DNA from: Anaerolineae bacterium | GTDB lineage: Bacteria > Chloroflexota > Anaerolineae > Aggregatilineales > Phototrophicaceae | DNA length: 64,000 bases | Reading direction: 5' to 3' | Assembly: GCA_020849765.1 (NCBI GenBank) | Contig: JADLAY010000058.1 | Location: forward strand, 124,001 to 188,000 | Shown here: positions 42,561-52,847 of the stretch, piece by piece | Position numbering within the stretch: position 1 is the first letter of the stretch | Layout of the letters: every line of letters starts with the position of its first letter | Made by a program: the position numbers and the translations under genes | Notes under the pieces: generated by a model | Database searches by the model: none | Told to the model about the DNA's origin: nothing | The model's input: the letters and a program-made list of their open reading frames with translations, nothing else

Positions 42561-42587
42561 GGGGTTTGGCGTCGCCAAACCCCTACT
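42561..42587. repeat. GTAGGGG-armed palindrome providing a stop codon
   Basis: AGGGGTTTGGCG/CGCCAAACCCCTAC is an inverted repeat with core TC. On the minus strand its GTAGGGG arm carries the TAG stop (42583-42585) of the large membrane glycosyltransferase. The segment just before it (42541-42560) repeats GGCTTGGCGTCGCAGG, a partial second copy. Confidence 0.7.
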
Positions 42588-44661
42588 CGCCGACGTGAAC
42601 CGTCCCGACGACGGCGTAATCCAACCCGCTCGCCGGGGCGCTGACGCCGAGGCGCTCGTGTGATGCCGTCTCGTAGAGGCCCAGTGCGATTTGATAGTCC
42701 CCCGCGGGCACCTCCGCCGGGATCGCCAGCGCCGCCGGTTGGATGATGATCTCATCCGCCCGCCAGGTCGGCGGCGGGCTGCTCGGACACAGCGGCACAT
42801 CCGCCTGCGCCCACAACTCACCGCCCTCGTACGGCGTCGGGTCGCCATATAGGTGCGCGAACAGCGTGTACTCGCGGTCGAGCGGAACCTGCGCGCGCAC
42901 GAGCAGATCGAGCGGGATCGTCTCGCCGGGTGTGACGTGCGCCGGGGGATCGGCGCTCAGGCTGACGGCCAGCCGCTCACCGAAGGTGATCATCTCTTGC
43001 TCGAACAACGTTCGCTCCGGCTGCGCGCGGTAAATGGCGTAGCGATCCTCGTCGTCTGGCGCGACCCAGTCCGTCGCCGTCACCGATGCCCAAGGTGACA
43101 GCGCCTGCGCGAACGACGCGTCGAACATCGTCAGCGCGAAGTAATACGCCTCCGCTGCATCGGGCAGGCGCAGGCAGTCCGCCCGCTCGAAGGCGCTGAC
43201 CGGGCGCGGGGCCAGCGCGTCGAGGCGCAGCCGCAGCACGGGATGTGCTGGCGTGAAGGGCGAGAAGTAGACCGGCGCATCCGGTGGCGCGTGCGCGGCG
43301 ATGGCGTCGATGCCGCGGTAGATGTGCTGCTCCATCGGCAAGAACAGATCCGGACTGCGTACCCAGGTAGCGAAATCGCGTGAGGTCGCCATGCCCGCCC
43401 AGCCGATCAGCACAACGGGCAGCAACAGCGCCAGCGCTCGCCAGGAGATACCGTTTGTACCGGCGGCGGATGCGCTGTTGTCCGTCCCCATTCGCCTCGT
43501 AGGGACGCCATTCTTGGCGTCCGTCCCCCGAATCTGCGCGGGCAGGCGCAACCCGCCCAACATCGTCTCCAGCCACGCCGCGCCCAGCCCGACGATCAGC
43601 GCCAGCGGCACGATCAGCCCGACCGCGCGCAGTGGCTTGAGGGCGTCGGTCGTCAGCAGCGCCGGGGCCAGCGACGCGCCGGTCAGCAGGGCGATCAAGA
43701 TCGCTGCCAATCGCCATCTATCGCTGCGAATCGCGCTCCATACCAGCCACACAACGCCAAGCGCCGCCAGCAGCGCCAGCGGCAGATCCAGAATCGGTCT
43801 GCCGGGCAGCGTGTAAGCGACGTCGTCCGAGCCGTGCACGATCAGCGCGCGCGCCCACAGCGCCACGTTGTCGATCAATGCGCCGATGCTGCCGATGGCG
43901 ACCTGCTCGCTGCGCTGCCCGGCCAACCCCGGATTCGCCAGCAGGTAGCCGATCAGCGGCAGCGCGATCACCGCAGCGACGGCCAGCGCGATCAATGGCC
44001 CGGAGGCTGTCGAGCGTCTGCGCCGGGCGTCGATCCAGCACCAGAGCAGCAGCAGAACTCCGACCGCGATCCACGCGCGCGCGGCGATGTAGGTATAGGC
44101 CAGCAGGCCGAGCCAAACTCCCGCGGCGATCCAGCGCCGCCGCGTTTCCCTGCGCCATGCTCGCAGCAGAGCCACGAACGCCAGCGCCCCGATCAACGGG
44201 TAGAGATGCGCGCGGAACGCCTGATGCCCGGCCACGTCCGCCCAGAACAGGACGGCCAGCGCCGCCGCTCCCCAGATGCCCGCCCGCCAACCGAACAGCT
44301 CCCGCCCCAGGCGATAGGTCGCCGCGACGGTCAGCACGCCGGTGAAGAAAGCGACCAGGCGCAGCGCAAACGCGTTCGCGCCGAAGACCGCCAGCGATGG
44401 CGCCAGGAGGTACATCCACAGGCTTTCGCGCCCGAAGTTCTCCGGGAAAAACGGCGTCAGCCGCGGCTGGTGGACGAGCGACAGCGCATCGACGCCGTAG
44501 TAGGCCTCGTCGTAATGCGCCATGTCGAACATCAGGTGCAAGTCCTGCGCGCGCAATGCGGCGGCGAGCAGCAGGACGGCGATCAGCGCCCATAGGCGGC
44601 GGGCATTGGTCTTATTCGCGAGCGGAGAAGCTATGCTATCATGATCGTGCTGTCGGGGCAT
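42583..44661 (-). CDS. GT39-like membrane glycosyltransferase, large
   Basis: A 692-residue membrane protein with 10-12 helices. The first outside loop carries the acidic GT-C motif FDMAHYDEAYYGVDALSLV (near residue 42), followed by a Pro-Phe-rich loop and ESLWMYLLAPSLAVFG. The last 200 residues are a soluble beta-rich domain (LDLLVRAQVPLDREYTLFAHLYGD). Between helices near residue 385 lies the hydrophilic stretch RGTDAKNGVPTRRMGTDNS, which is encoded by a palindromic repeat insertion. ATG 44661 is chosen because the longer form would run through the divergent decarboxylase promoter. The substrate is unknown. Confidence 0.84.
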   Translation of the reverse strand: MPRQHDHDSIASPLANKTNARRLWALIAVLLLAAALRAQDLHLMFDMAHYDEAYYGVDALSLVHQPRLTPFFPENFGRESLWMYLLAPSLAVFGANAFALRLVAFFTGVLTVAATYRLGRELFGWRAGIWGAAALAVLFWADVAGHQAFRAHLYPLIGALAFVALLRAWRRETRRRWIAAGVWLGLLAYTYIAARAWIAVGVLLLLWCWIDARRRRSTASGPLIALAVAAVIALPLIGYLLANPGLAGQRSEQVAIGSIGALIDNVALWARALIVHGSDDVAYTLPGRPILDLPLALLAALGVVWLVWSAIRSDRWRLAAILIALLTGASLAPALLTTDALKPLRAVGLIVPLALIVGLGAAWLETMLGGLRLPAQIRGTDAKNGVPTRRMGTDNSASAAGTNGISWRALALLLPVVLIGWAGMATSRDFATWVRSPDLFLPMEQHIYRGIDAIAAHAPPDAPVYFSPFTPAHPVLRLRLDALAPRPVSAFERADCLRLPDAAEAYYFALTMFDASFAQALSPWASVTATDWVAPDDEDRYAIYRAQPERTLFEQEMITFGERLAVSLSADPPAHVTPGETIPLDLLVRAQVPLDREYTLFAHLYGDPTPYEGGELWAQADVPLCPSSPPPTWRADEIIIQPAALAIPAEVPAGDYQIALGLYETASHERLGVSAPASGLDYAVVGTVHVGE
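43480..43528. repeat. Palindromic repeat inserted in frame in the glycosyltransferase gene
   Basis: GTAGGGACGCCATTCTTGGC and its completion to GTCC form the palindrome 43503-43522 with arms GGACGCCA/TGGCGTCC, the same as 19222-19241 and 60287-60304. A 10-bp direct repeat GTCCGTCCCC occurs at 43480-43489 and 43519-43528, 39 bp apart, which is 13 codons, so the reading frame is kept. Confidence 0.75.
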
Positions 44662-44725
44662 TCGTCGCTCTGAACTGTTGCAAGCGGCGCAAATTTCGCC
44701 ACGTTTTTCGCGAAGGATGGAACTA

Positions 44726-46198
44726 ATGTTACCCCACGACATCGACACTGCAGAAGAAGGTCTCGATCCGCAAGACTGGGACGCCATGCGGGCGCTCGGC
44801 CATAAGATGCTCGATGACCTGTTCGATCAATGGCGCGGCGTGCGCGACCGCCCGATCTGGCAGCCGATACCCGACGACGTCAAAGCCCGGCTGCACGTGC
44901 CGCTGCCGCACGAGCCGCAGTCGCCCGAATCGATCTACGAAGACTACCTGCGCGACGTGCTGCAATACCCGATGGGCAACACGCATCCGCGCTTCTGGGG
45001 CTGGGTCATCGGCACCGGTACGCCGCTCGGCGTGCTGGCGGAGATGCTGGCGGCGGGCCTCAACCCGAACATGGGCGGCGGCGAACATGCCGCGGCTTAC
45101 GTCGAAAGCCAGGTGATCGAGTGGTGTAAAGAGATGCTCGGCTATGCGCCGGATGCCAGCGGCCTGCTCGTCAGCGGCGGCTCGATGGCCAATCTCGTCG
45201 GGCTGACCGTCGCGCGCAATGCGATGGCCGGTTACAACATTCGTGCGGAAGGCGTTGGGGCATCGGCGCACAAGATGACGGTCTACACCTCGCGTGAGGT
45301 CCACAGCTCTGTTCAGCGCGGCGTCGAGATGCTCGGCCTCGGCTCGGACGCGCTGCGCTACATCCCTGTCAACGAAAAGCTGCAGATCGTGGTCGAGGCG
45401 CTCGAAGAGGCGCTGGCGCAGGACAAGGCCGCGGGCATGAAGCCGATCTGCATCGTCGGCAACGCGGGCACGGTCAACACCGGCGCTTTCGACGATCTGA
45501 ACGCGCTGGCCGATATCTGCGCGCGAGAGAATATCTGGTTCCACGTCGACGGGGCCTTCGGCGCGTTGGCCGCGCTGGCGCCGGAGCTGCGTCCGCTGGT
45601 CGACGGCATGACGCGCGCCGACTCGATCGCCTTCGACATGCACAAATGGATGTACATGCCCTATGAGATTGGCTGCACGCTCGTCCGTGACCGCAAGCGC
45701 CATTACGATGCCTTCACCCTGACGCCGGATTACCTGACCCACGCCGTGCGCGGCGCGGCGGCGGGCGAGATCTGGTTCAGCGATTACGGCATCCAGCTTT
45801 CGCGGGGCTTCCGGGCGCTCAAGGCCTGGATGTCGATCAAGGAACACGGTATCGACAAGTACGGGCGCATGATCCGCCAGAACGTCGAGCAGGCGCAGTA
45901 TTTGGCCGATCTGGTCGACGCCGCGCCGGAACTCGAACGAATGGCGCCCGTCTCGCTCAACATCGTCTGCTTCCGCTACCGTGTCGACGGCATGAGCGAC
46001 GAAGCGCTCAATGCGCTCAACGAGGAACTGCTGATCCGCATCCACGAACACGCCGTCGCCGTGCCGTCGTACACGCGGCTCAACGGGCGCTACGCCATCC
46101 GCGTCGCCATCAGCAACCAGCGCAGCCGCCGCGAGGATTTCGATCTGTTCGTGCGCGAAACGCTGCGCCTGGGCCGCGCATTGGCCGCGGAAAACTGA
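44726..46198 (+). CDS. Pyridoxal-phosphate-dependent group II decarboxylase
   Basis: A 490-residue PLP enzyme of the aromatic-L-amino-acid/glutamate/tyrosine decarboxylase group. Features: GNTHPRFWGWVIGTGTPLGVLAEMLAAGLNPNMGG (near residue 83), SGGSMANLVGLTVARN (near 147), FHVDGAFGALAAL with PLP-nitrogen Asp (near 273), and the Schiff-base Lys307 in FDMHKWMYMPYEIG. The HKW motif is typical of aromatic amino acid decarboxylases. The product would be an amine such as tyramine, tryptamine or GABA; the amino acid cannot be named. AAGGA at 44713-44717 sets ATG 44726. Confidence 0.9.
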   Translation: MLPHDIDTAEEGLDPQDWDAMRALGHKMLDDLFDQWRGVRDRPIWQPIPDDVKARLHVPLPHEPQSPESIYEDYLRDVLQYPMGNTHPRFWGWVIGTGTPLGVLAEMLAAGLNPNMGGGEHAAAYVESQVIEWCKEMLGYAPDASGLLVSGGSMANLVGLTVARNAMAGYNIRAEGVGASAHKMTVYTSREVHSSVQRGVEMLGLGSDALRYIPVNEKLQIVVEALEEALAQDKAAGMKPICIVGNAGTVNTGAFDDLNALADICARENIWFHVDGAFGALAALAPELRPLVDGMTRADSIAFDMHKWMYMPYEIGCTLVRDRKRHYDAFTLTPDYLTHAVRGAAAGEIWFSDYGIQLSRGFRALKAWMSIKEHGIDKYGRMIRQNVEQAQYLADLVDAAPELERMAPVSLNIVCFRYRVDGMSDEALNALNEELLIRIHEHAVAVPSYTRLNGRYAIRVAISNQRSRREDFDLFVRETLRLGRALAAEN

Positions 46199-46224
46199 TT
46201 ACAGTGATTTGGCAGGGATCTCAC

Positions 46225-46279
46225 GTGGCCGCCTGATGAAACGGCATCTGTAGGTGTGCCCACGACAGAAGGCGGCCAC
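46225..46279. repeat. Inverted repeat after the decarboxylase gene
   Basis: GTGGCCGCCT (46225-46234) and AGGCGGCCAC (46270-46279) are perfect reverse complements with a 35-base loop. Further on, ACTAACTTAGCGTTAGT (46326-46342) and CAGAACTAGAGTTCTG (46361-46376) are two more small dyads just before the AT-rich gene begins (its 3' end). Confidence 0.5.
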
Positions 46280-46381
46280 CTGAAATGGTTGGTATGGGGG
46301 GCAGCAGCCATGGCAAATCACCCTCACTAACTTAGCGTTAGTCTGCCTTGCTAGATGAATCAGAACTAGAGTTCTGGGAAA

Positions 46382-48139
46382 TTATTCGTGATCGTTGTGA
46401 GGATGATTTCGCGCAGCCTTTTCCAATCGCTGATCTACACCACTTAAGAATTCCCTCACTTCGGTTATGAAGTCGCTCATGCTTTCATCGGGGATCTGTG
46501 CGGAATGATGATGCTTGCTAAGGATACTCTCTAGCTGTTCCCACTGTTCATCTTGAATGAAGGCTTCTCCTTTAGGATGGTTTTTCGTAGGTTTTTTCTG
46601 TTCCATAGGTTCTTCCTGATTCGTGCCTGTAGCTGCCAGCTTTATGTCTTGGTAAACATAATCACAAATCTGGTTGCAGTGGCTTGGGTTTATCGTGGAG
46701 AGCTTTTTTGCAAATTCCAATTGAAGTAGCCATTTTTTCACTGTGACTCTATCCCAGTTTATAAGAAATTCTGCTGAAACATGGTCTTCTGGGCGGTTTG
46801 AATCTGGAAGCTCTTGACATTGACGACGTTCATACGCAGGTAGGCGTAGAAAGTCACTTGTATAGTAAGGCACAGATCGAGATGGGGCATACGTCATGCG
46901 CTGTAATTCACGACTTTGCCGTTCTGTTTGGTCTCTATTTTGCTCGTTGGCCGATTTGTCCTTAGCTGTTTTGACTCGCCCTATGAACGGTTCTAGTTGC
47001 CGGCACATCATTTTAAGATAAGTTGCGAGATATTTCTTATTGCTTCGCAAGAATACTTGCTGGTTGCGTAGACAAACTTGAATCTTCCGCCTTATTCTCG
47101 CTTCTTCACCTTTGCTCGTTGCTCTTTCAAGATCCATCTCGAGTTGAAACACTGCCATTTTGAGTGATGGTTCGCTTTCTAATGTAGGTTTCTTACAACT
47201 AGCCTGCTTTTGATTTGCTGAAGCGGGGTTCTCAGTCGGTGATTGTTCTTTTTTGGGGTCATTTTCAGCTATATCGTCAAAAGGCTTCCCATCGGGAAGT
47301 CTGGTACTTGTGTCGAAGATGGCGACTACAGCTCTAGCGAGAATATTACAACCGATCAACTGTGCTCCCGCCAAGTTTGCCAAATGTAGATTGGCGCCAC
47401 GTAAGTCAGCGCCCACCAACCTTGCACCTGCTAGGTTTGCCATGTACAGATCAGCGCCACTCAGGTCGGCATAACTCAAATCGACATGATGCAAGAAGGC
47501 CCCCGCTAAATTAGCATTGTTCAGTTTAACGTGTCGTAAATTGTGATATCGAGAACTTGCTTCAAAATGAGTATCAAAACCCAGGTGAGCACCTTGAAGA
47601 TTCGCTTCCGTTAAGTTGGCGTACTCAAGCGCCGGCGTTAGGAGCCAGCCACGTTCGTTTAGCTCGGCAACCGCGTTAATTGCCTGCGCATTGACAGTGC
47701 TGCCCATGAGCTTGATAAGCTGACGTTTGCGCCGCATTTCACTGTTGTGCCTAGTCAGAAAATCGATCACGATAACAGTAACAAGAATTCCGATTATTTC
47801 GGATGTCAGATTCTCAAGTGGGTTTGATTCAACGACAATCTGTGGTGAGTCTGTCTTGGGACTACAATCTTCTTGCTTTGAAGCAGCGCAGGCCATTGGC
47901 TGCAGAACATCCTCCCAAACAATAGTAGCAAACCAGCATAAACCGAACAGAGTAATAACGAGAAGCGAGGCATAGAGTGGATTTATTCGTAGCCCTAGCC
48001 AGATTTTTTGTCTGGCCCAACTTACCATTCTTTGAGGAATGGTGACAGACCACGTGACTAAGAAACTACACAACCGCTCAAAAAGGCGCGTCAAACATGT
48101 GCGAAGATCACAACGGAAATCACTGTGTGAATCGTTCAT
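46382..48139 (-). CDS. Membrane protein with pentapeptide repeats and long helical tail
   Basis: A 585-residue protein, clearly AT-richer than all its neighbours, suggesting transfer. Two membrane helices: about residues 55-75 (LYASLLVITLFGLCWFATIVW) and 112-128 (SEIIGILVTVIVIDFLT). Residues 165-270 are a pentapeptide-repeat helix: YANLTEANLQGAHLG, VKLNNANLAGAFLHHVDLSYADLSGADLYMANLAGARL and ADLRGANLHLANLAGAQL. The last 300 residues are charged and helical with two Gln/Asn/Lys-rich linkers and no known motif. Pentapeptide proteins of this layout (membrane anchor first) are found in many accessory regions; function is unknown. Confidence 0.83.
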   Translation of the reverse strand: MNDSHSDFRCDLRTCLTRLFERLCSFLVTWSVTIPQRMVSWARQKIWLGLRINPLYASLLVITLFGLCWFATIVWEDVLQPMACAASKQEDCSPKTDSPQIVVESNPLENLTSEIIGILVTVIVIDFLTRHNSEMRRKRQLIKLMGSTVNAQAINAVAELNERGWLLTPALEYANLTEANLQGAHLGFDTHFEASSRYHNLRHVKLNNANLAGAFLHHVDLSYADLSGADLYMANLAGARLVGADLRGANLHLANLAGAQLIGCNILARAVVAIFDTSTRLPDGKPFDDIAENDPKKEQSPTENPASANQKQASCKKPTLESEPSLKMAVFQLEMDLERATSKGEEARIRRKIQVCLRNQQVFLRSNKKYLATYLKMMCRQLEPFIGRVKTAKDKSANEQNRDQTERQSRELQRMTYAPSRSVPYYTSDFLRLPAYERRQCQELPDSNRPEDHVSAEFLINWDRVTVKKWLLQLEFAKKLSTINPSHCNQICDYVYQDIKLAATGTNQEEPMEQKKPTKNHPKGEAFIQDEQWEQLESILSKHHHSAQIPDESMSDFITEVREFLSGVDQRLEKAARNHPHNDHE

Positions 48140-48387
48140 AGTCGGATCTTGTTTGTTTGCTGTGAAAATATAAGGTCTTGACGAAGATAGCTAATATTTA
48201 ACTATGATCTAGCTGTGTTTTGTCACGGTTTCTCTATGTATTTCGTCTTTTCCTTCGCGAGGTTGAAGTCATGCGTTGATCAAAGAATCAAAGATCGCGA
48301 GGAATTTGCACGATCTAGAGACCAACTTGCTCGCAGATTAATCAGAAGACAAAACAGAGGGTTACGGTTCCGTGGTTTCTTGACGGT

Positions 48388-49875
<1,488 letters not shown>

Positions 49876-50833
49876 ATGTTCGGCCCCCCCTTGATCAGCA
49901 GCCCTGTCATCACCAGACCGTGTAGCCACCAGGGTGTCGTCGATTGGTAATGTTTGCGATAGAAGATCAGCATGGCGCGCCAGAACTCCATCTGCGCGCG
50001 TTGGCTTTGCCGACTTGCCGCGCGCTTGACGTGTTTCACCCTCACCTGGGGGTGATACATGATCTTCCAGCCCGCCGTCTTGATTCGGTACGCCCAATCC
50101 AGATCCTCACCGTACATAAAAAAGACTTCGTCCAACAAGCCAGCCTGCGCAATCGCTTCACGCCGGACCTGCATGTACGCCCCGACCACCGAGTCGACTT
50201 CCGTTTCGACGTCCGGGTCGAGATACGTCATATTATACCGCCCAAATCGAGGACTCTTTGGGAACAGCTTCGCCAGCCCCACGAAGTGATAAATGCTGAC
50301 CAGCGGCGATGGAAACGAGCGGCGGCAGGCTTTGTCCAGGCTGCCATCGGGCAGCACCAGCTTTGGCCCGGCGACGCCCACCTCCGGCTGCTCGTCCATG
50401 AAGTGAACCATCTGGCAGAAGGCGTCCGGCGGCACTTCCGTATCCGGGTTGAGCAGCAGCGCGTAACGCGGCGCGTCCTCGGCCACGTCGTTCTGGCCGT
50501 GATAACCGAGCGCGCGCAGCCCGATGTTGTTGCCTTTGGGGTAGCCGACATTCTCCGGGCTTTCGATCAGGCGGACGCGGGGGAAATCACGTGCCACCAT
50601 CTCTGCGCTGCCGTCGGTCGAGGCGTTATCGACGACGACGACCATGAACGTGAAATCGCCCGTGCTGGCGTAGACCGTTTTCAGACATTTACGCAGCAGC
50701 TCGCACGTATTCCAGTTGACGATGACGATACCCAGGTCGAGCATTACCCTTCCTTACGATTCGGCGGCATTGTACCACAGCCAAATCACGGCGGGTGTTA
50801 CGGTAGACCAACGGTTCGCCTGTGTTCGTCCAC

Positions 50834-50863
50834 AAAAAACGCCCGGCGTGGTGGCCGGGCGTT
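50834..50863 (-). terminator. Intrinsic terminator
   Basis: Stem AACGCCCGGC/GCCGGGCGTT with a 6-base loop and, on the minus strand, a run of six T. It lies 22 bp after the stop of the Gly/Ser-rich protein gene. Confidence 0.88.
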
Positions 50864-50884
50864 CGCATGACAATCGAGCGTGAT

Positions 50885-51292
50885 TTACTTCTTGGGGCGG
50901 CCAAAACCGCCGCGTGAGGTGATGTTCGGATCGTCGTTTTGCGGACGACTGCTGGTGCTGCCGCGGGTACCGCTGTTGCCACTGCTGCCGCCCAACGGCG
51001 GGAACAGGCCGCTGCGTTTGCGTCCGGGGAAGCTGCTGCCGCTCGATTGGCTGCCGCCCGACGTGGGGAACAGACTGCCGCCGCTGCGCTGCGTCGGCTC
51101 CGCCGGGCGCCCCATCGCGCCCCCGGACTGGATGTCCGGGTCGTCAATCGACGGGTTGTACGGCCCACGCCGTGGATAGCTGTTGCTGCCCGGATAACCA
51201 CCACCGCCCATCCGGCCCAGCATGCGCGACATCAGCGCGAAGCCGACCAGGACGAACACCGCCAGTAAACAGAGTGTGGTCACGTCTTGCAT
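50885..51292 (-). CDS. Small membrane-anchored Gly/Ser/Pro-rich protein
   Basis: A 135-residue protein with one N-terminal membrane helix (LCLLAVFVLVGFALMSRML) followed by a disordered region rich in Gly, Ser, Pro and Arg, with short repeats such as GGSS, RSGGS and PRRGP. The end RGGFGRPKK is basic. No family is recognised. It lies 9 bp after the next-upstream gene (51302-51799) and is followed by a terminator, so the two form a short operon. Confidence 0.72.
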   Translation of the reverse strand: MQDVTTLCLLAVFVLVGFALMSRMLGRMGGGGYPGSNSYPRRGPYNPSIDDPDIQSGGAMGRPAEPTQRSGGSLFPTSGGSQSSGSSFPGRKRSGLFPPLGGSSGNSGTRGSTSSRPQNDDPNITSRGGFGRPKK

Positions 51293-51301
51293 GATAGCCT
51301 C

Positions 51302-51799
51302 CTAGTTAACTGTGAAGGAGACGGAACCGGCGGGGTTGCCGTTAACGAAGAACTCGGCTTCGTAGTTGCCGGGCTCGAAACCCCCGTCATGTTCGAACAC
51401 GAAGTTGATGCAGGTGGCGGGCAAGTCCGTATCGGCAGTGATCTCGTCCGTATCCTCAATGCCTTCATTGTTGAAATAGAGCCGGGCGAAAACGCCTGTC
51501 CCTTGCGGGATGTCCGTTTCGCGGGCGACGACGTAGATGCTGTCCGTCGGGGCGAAGCGTGAGGTGACCTCACCGGGGCAGCCGTCACGATCAACCGACT
51601 GCGCCGTCACGATCTGGCCCAATTGGATGGCGCTCGACGCGCTGTTGTCTGTCTGCGCAAGCGGTTGGGGCGTCGCCGTTGGTGTGGCTGCTGGGGTTTG
51701 CCCTTGATTACGCAGCAATAAGAAAGCAATGCCGACGACCACGAGGATGATAATGATAGTGCGGGTATCGAACTTGAACCCACCTTGCTGGTTTTGCAT
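51302..51799 (-). CDS. Small membrane-anchored beta-rich protein
   Basis: A 165-residue protein. One hydrophobic helix near the start (TIIIILVVVGIAFLLL) anchors it; a Thr/Pro/Ala-rich linker follows (residues 32-48). The rest is a beta-sandwich-like domain with one Cys pair candidate (DGCPGE and ATCINF). The segment IYVVARETDIPQGTGVFARLYFNNEG and the ending NYEAEFFVNGNPAGSVSFTVN resemble extracellular Ig-like domains. Function is unknown. Its promoter would lie in the 145-bp gap upstream. Confidence 0.75.
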   Translation of the reverse strand: MQNQQGGFKFDTRTIIIILVVVGIAFLLLRNQGQTPAATPTATPQPLAQTDNSASSAIQLGQIVTAQSVDRDGCPGEVTSRFAPTDSIYVVARETDIPQGTGVFARLYFNNEGIEDTDEITADTDLPATCINFVFEHDGGFEPGNYEAEFFVNGNPAGSVSFTVN

Positions 51800-51944
51800 A
51801 CCGCCAGTTCCTTCTCCGGGTATGTTCCCTGACGCAAAGATGCATTATATAAGTATAACAAAGCTCAATGAAGTTGCATGGGTCATCTGGACAGGGCATG
51901 AGTCAGCCGAACAGACAGACTTTCATGCCCTGTAGGCTAGTGGT

Positions 51945-52847
51945 TTAGCGATCGTGCGTACCTTCGAGCTGGCGCAGTGCCAGCTCGTCGCGCTCCAGAT
52001 TGCGCCTGCGGACGACCATCGTCACCAGGAACAGGGCCATCAACCCGAAGGCGACGACCAGACCGAGGATCAGATAGCCGCCGTTATCCGGCGTCAGGAA
52101 GAAGTCACGCACGACGGTGAAGACGGCCTCGTGGGCCGCGTCGACGGCCTCGCCGGGCGCGATCAGCACATCGGCAGTCGTCAGGCTGTCGCGATGCAGC
52201 GACGCATTGTAGACCTCACCGTCGAGGGTCAGGGCGGCGTTGAAGCTGGAATTCGCCTCGGAGTCGGCGCTCACGGAGTCAATCGTCGCGTCATTGTAGC
52301 CGAGCGCCGCCAGGGCGGTTTCCAGCGCGGCCCGCGCACTCGCCTCGTCGGCGACCGTCTCCTCCGTGCGCACGATCAGCGGCTGCACGCCGTCGGCACT
52401 CACGTACAGGATGACGTAGCTCTGCTCGCCGCTGCCCTGGACAAAAGCCGTCGCCGTTCTGCCATCGTCGAAGCTGTACAGGCGCTGCGTCCACGAGCCG
52501 AAGGTCAACCCTTGCGCTTCGCTGACGACCGGCGGGACATCTTGCGGGAGTTCCGCCAGCCCCAGCGCCTGAGCGACCGCTTCGTCTGGGTTGCTCGTCG
52601 CCACGCGTGTGCCAATGATCTGCGCGCCGATGGCGTCGTTCCTGAGCAGCGCATGGTTCGAATTGACCACGTTTGACCAACCCCGCGGGATCAGAACGTT
52701 GTAACGCTCGGTCGGATGCGAATAGAAGGTCAGGACGTTGGCATCATCGGTGACGTCGCCTTCTTCGCCGTGGGCGAGGACGCCGACCGCCGCCATCAGG
52801 CTGAGCAGGATAAAAAGGATAAGTGTGAGGCGCTTTGTGGTCGACAT
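51945..52847 (-). CDS. Hypothetical exported protein with C-terminal membrane helix, coupled to ccmC
   Basis: A 300-residue protein with a signal peptide (LTLILFILLSLMAAVGVLAHG) and a membrane helix near the end (GGYLILGLVVAFGLMALFLVTMVV) followed by a short basic cytoplasmic tail. The outside part has an alpha/beta look (FYSHPTERYNVLIPRGWSN..., ALGYNDATIDSV) like the PsbP/Mog1-type lipoproteins that start with a WxN pattern; this assignment is tentative. Its ATG overlaps the ccmC stop by one base (TGATG), so it is translated with that gene. Confidence 0.72.
   Translation of the reverse strand: MSTTKRLTLILFILLSLMAAVGVLAHGEEGDVTDDANVLTFYSHPTERYNVLIPRGWSNVVNSNHALLRNDAIGAQIIGTRVATSNPDEAVAQALGLAELPQDVPPVVSEAQGLTFGSWTQRLYSFDDGRTATAFVQGSGEQSYVILYVSADGVQPLIVRTEETVADEASARAALETALAALGYNDATIDSVSADSEANSSFNAALTLDGEVYNASLHRDSLTTADVLIAPGEAVDAAHEAVFTVVRDFFLTPDNGGYLILGLVVAFGLMALFLVTMVVRRRNLERDELALRQLEGTHDR

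Noticed and set aside
46225..46279. Insertion sequence ends or integron site
   Set aside because: The inverted repeat GTGGCCGCCT/AGGCGGCCAC encloses only 35 bp and no transposase or integrase is found nearby; it is reported as a plain inverted repeat.
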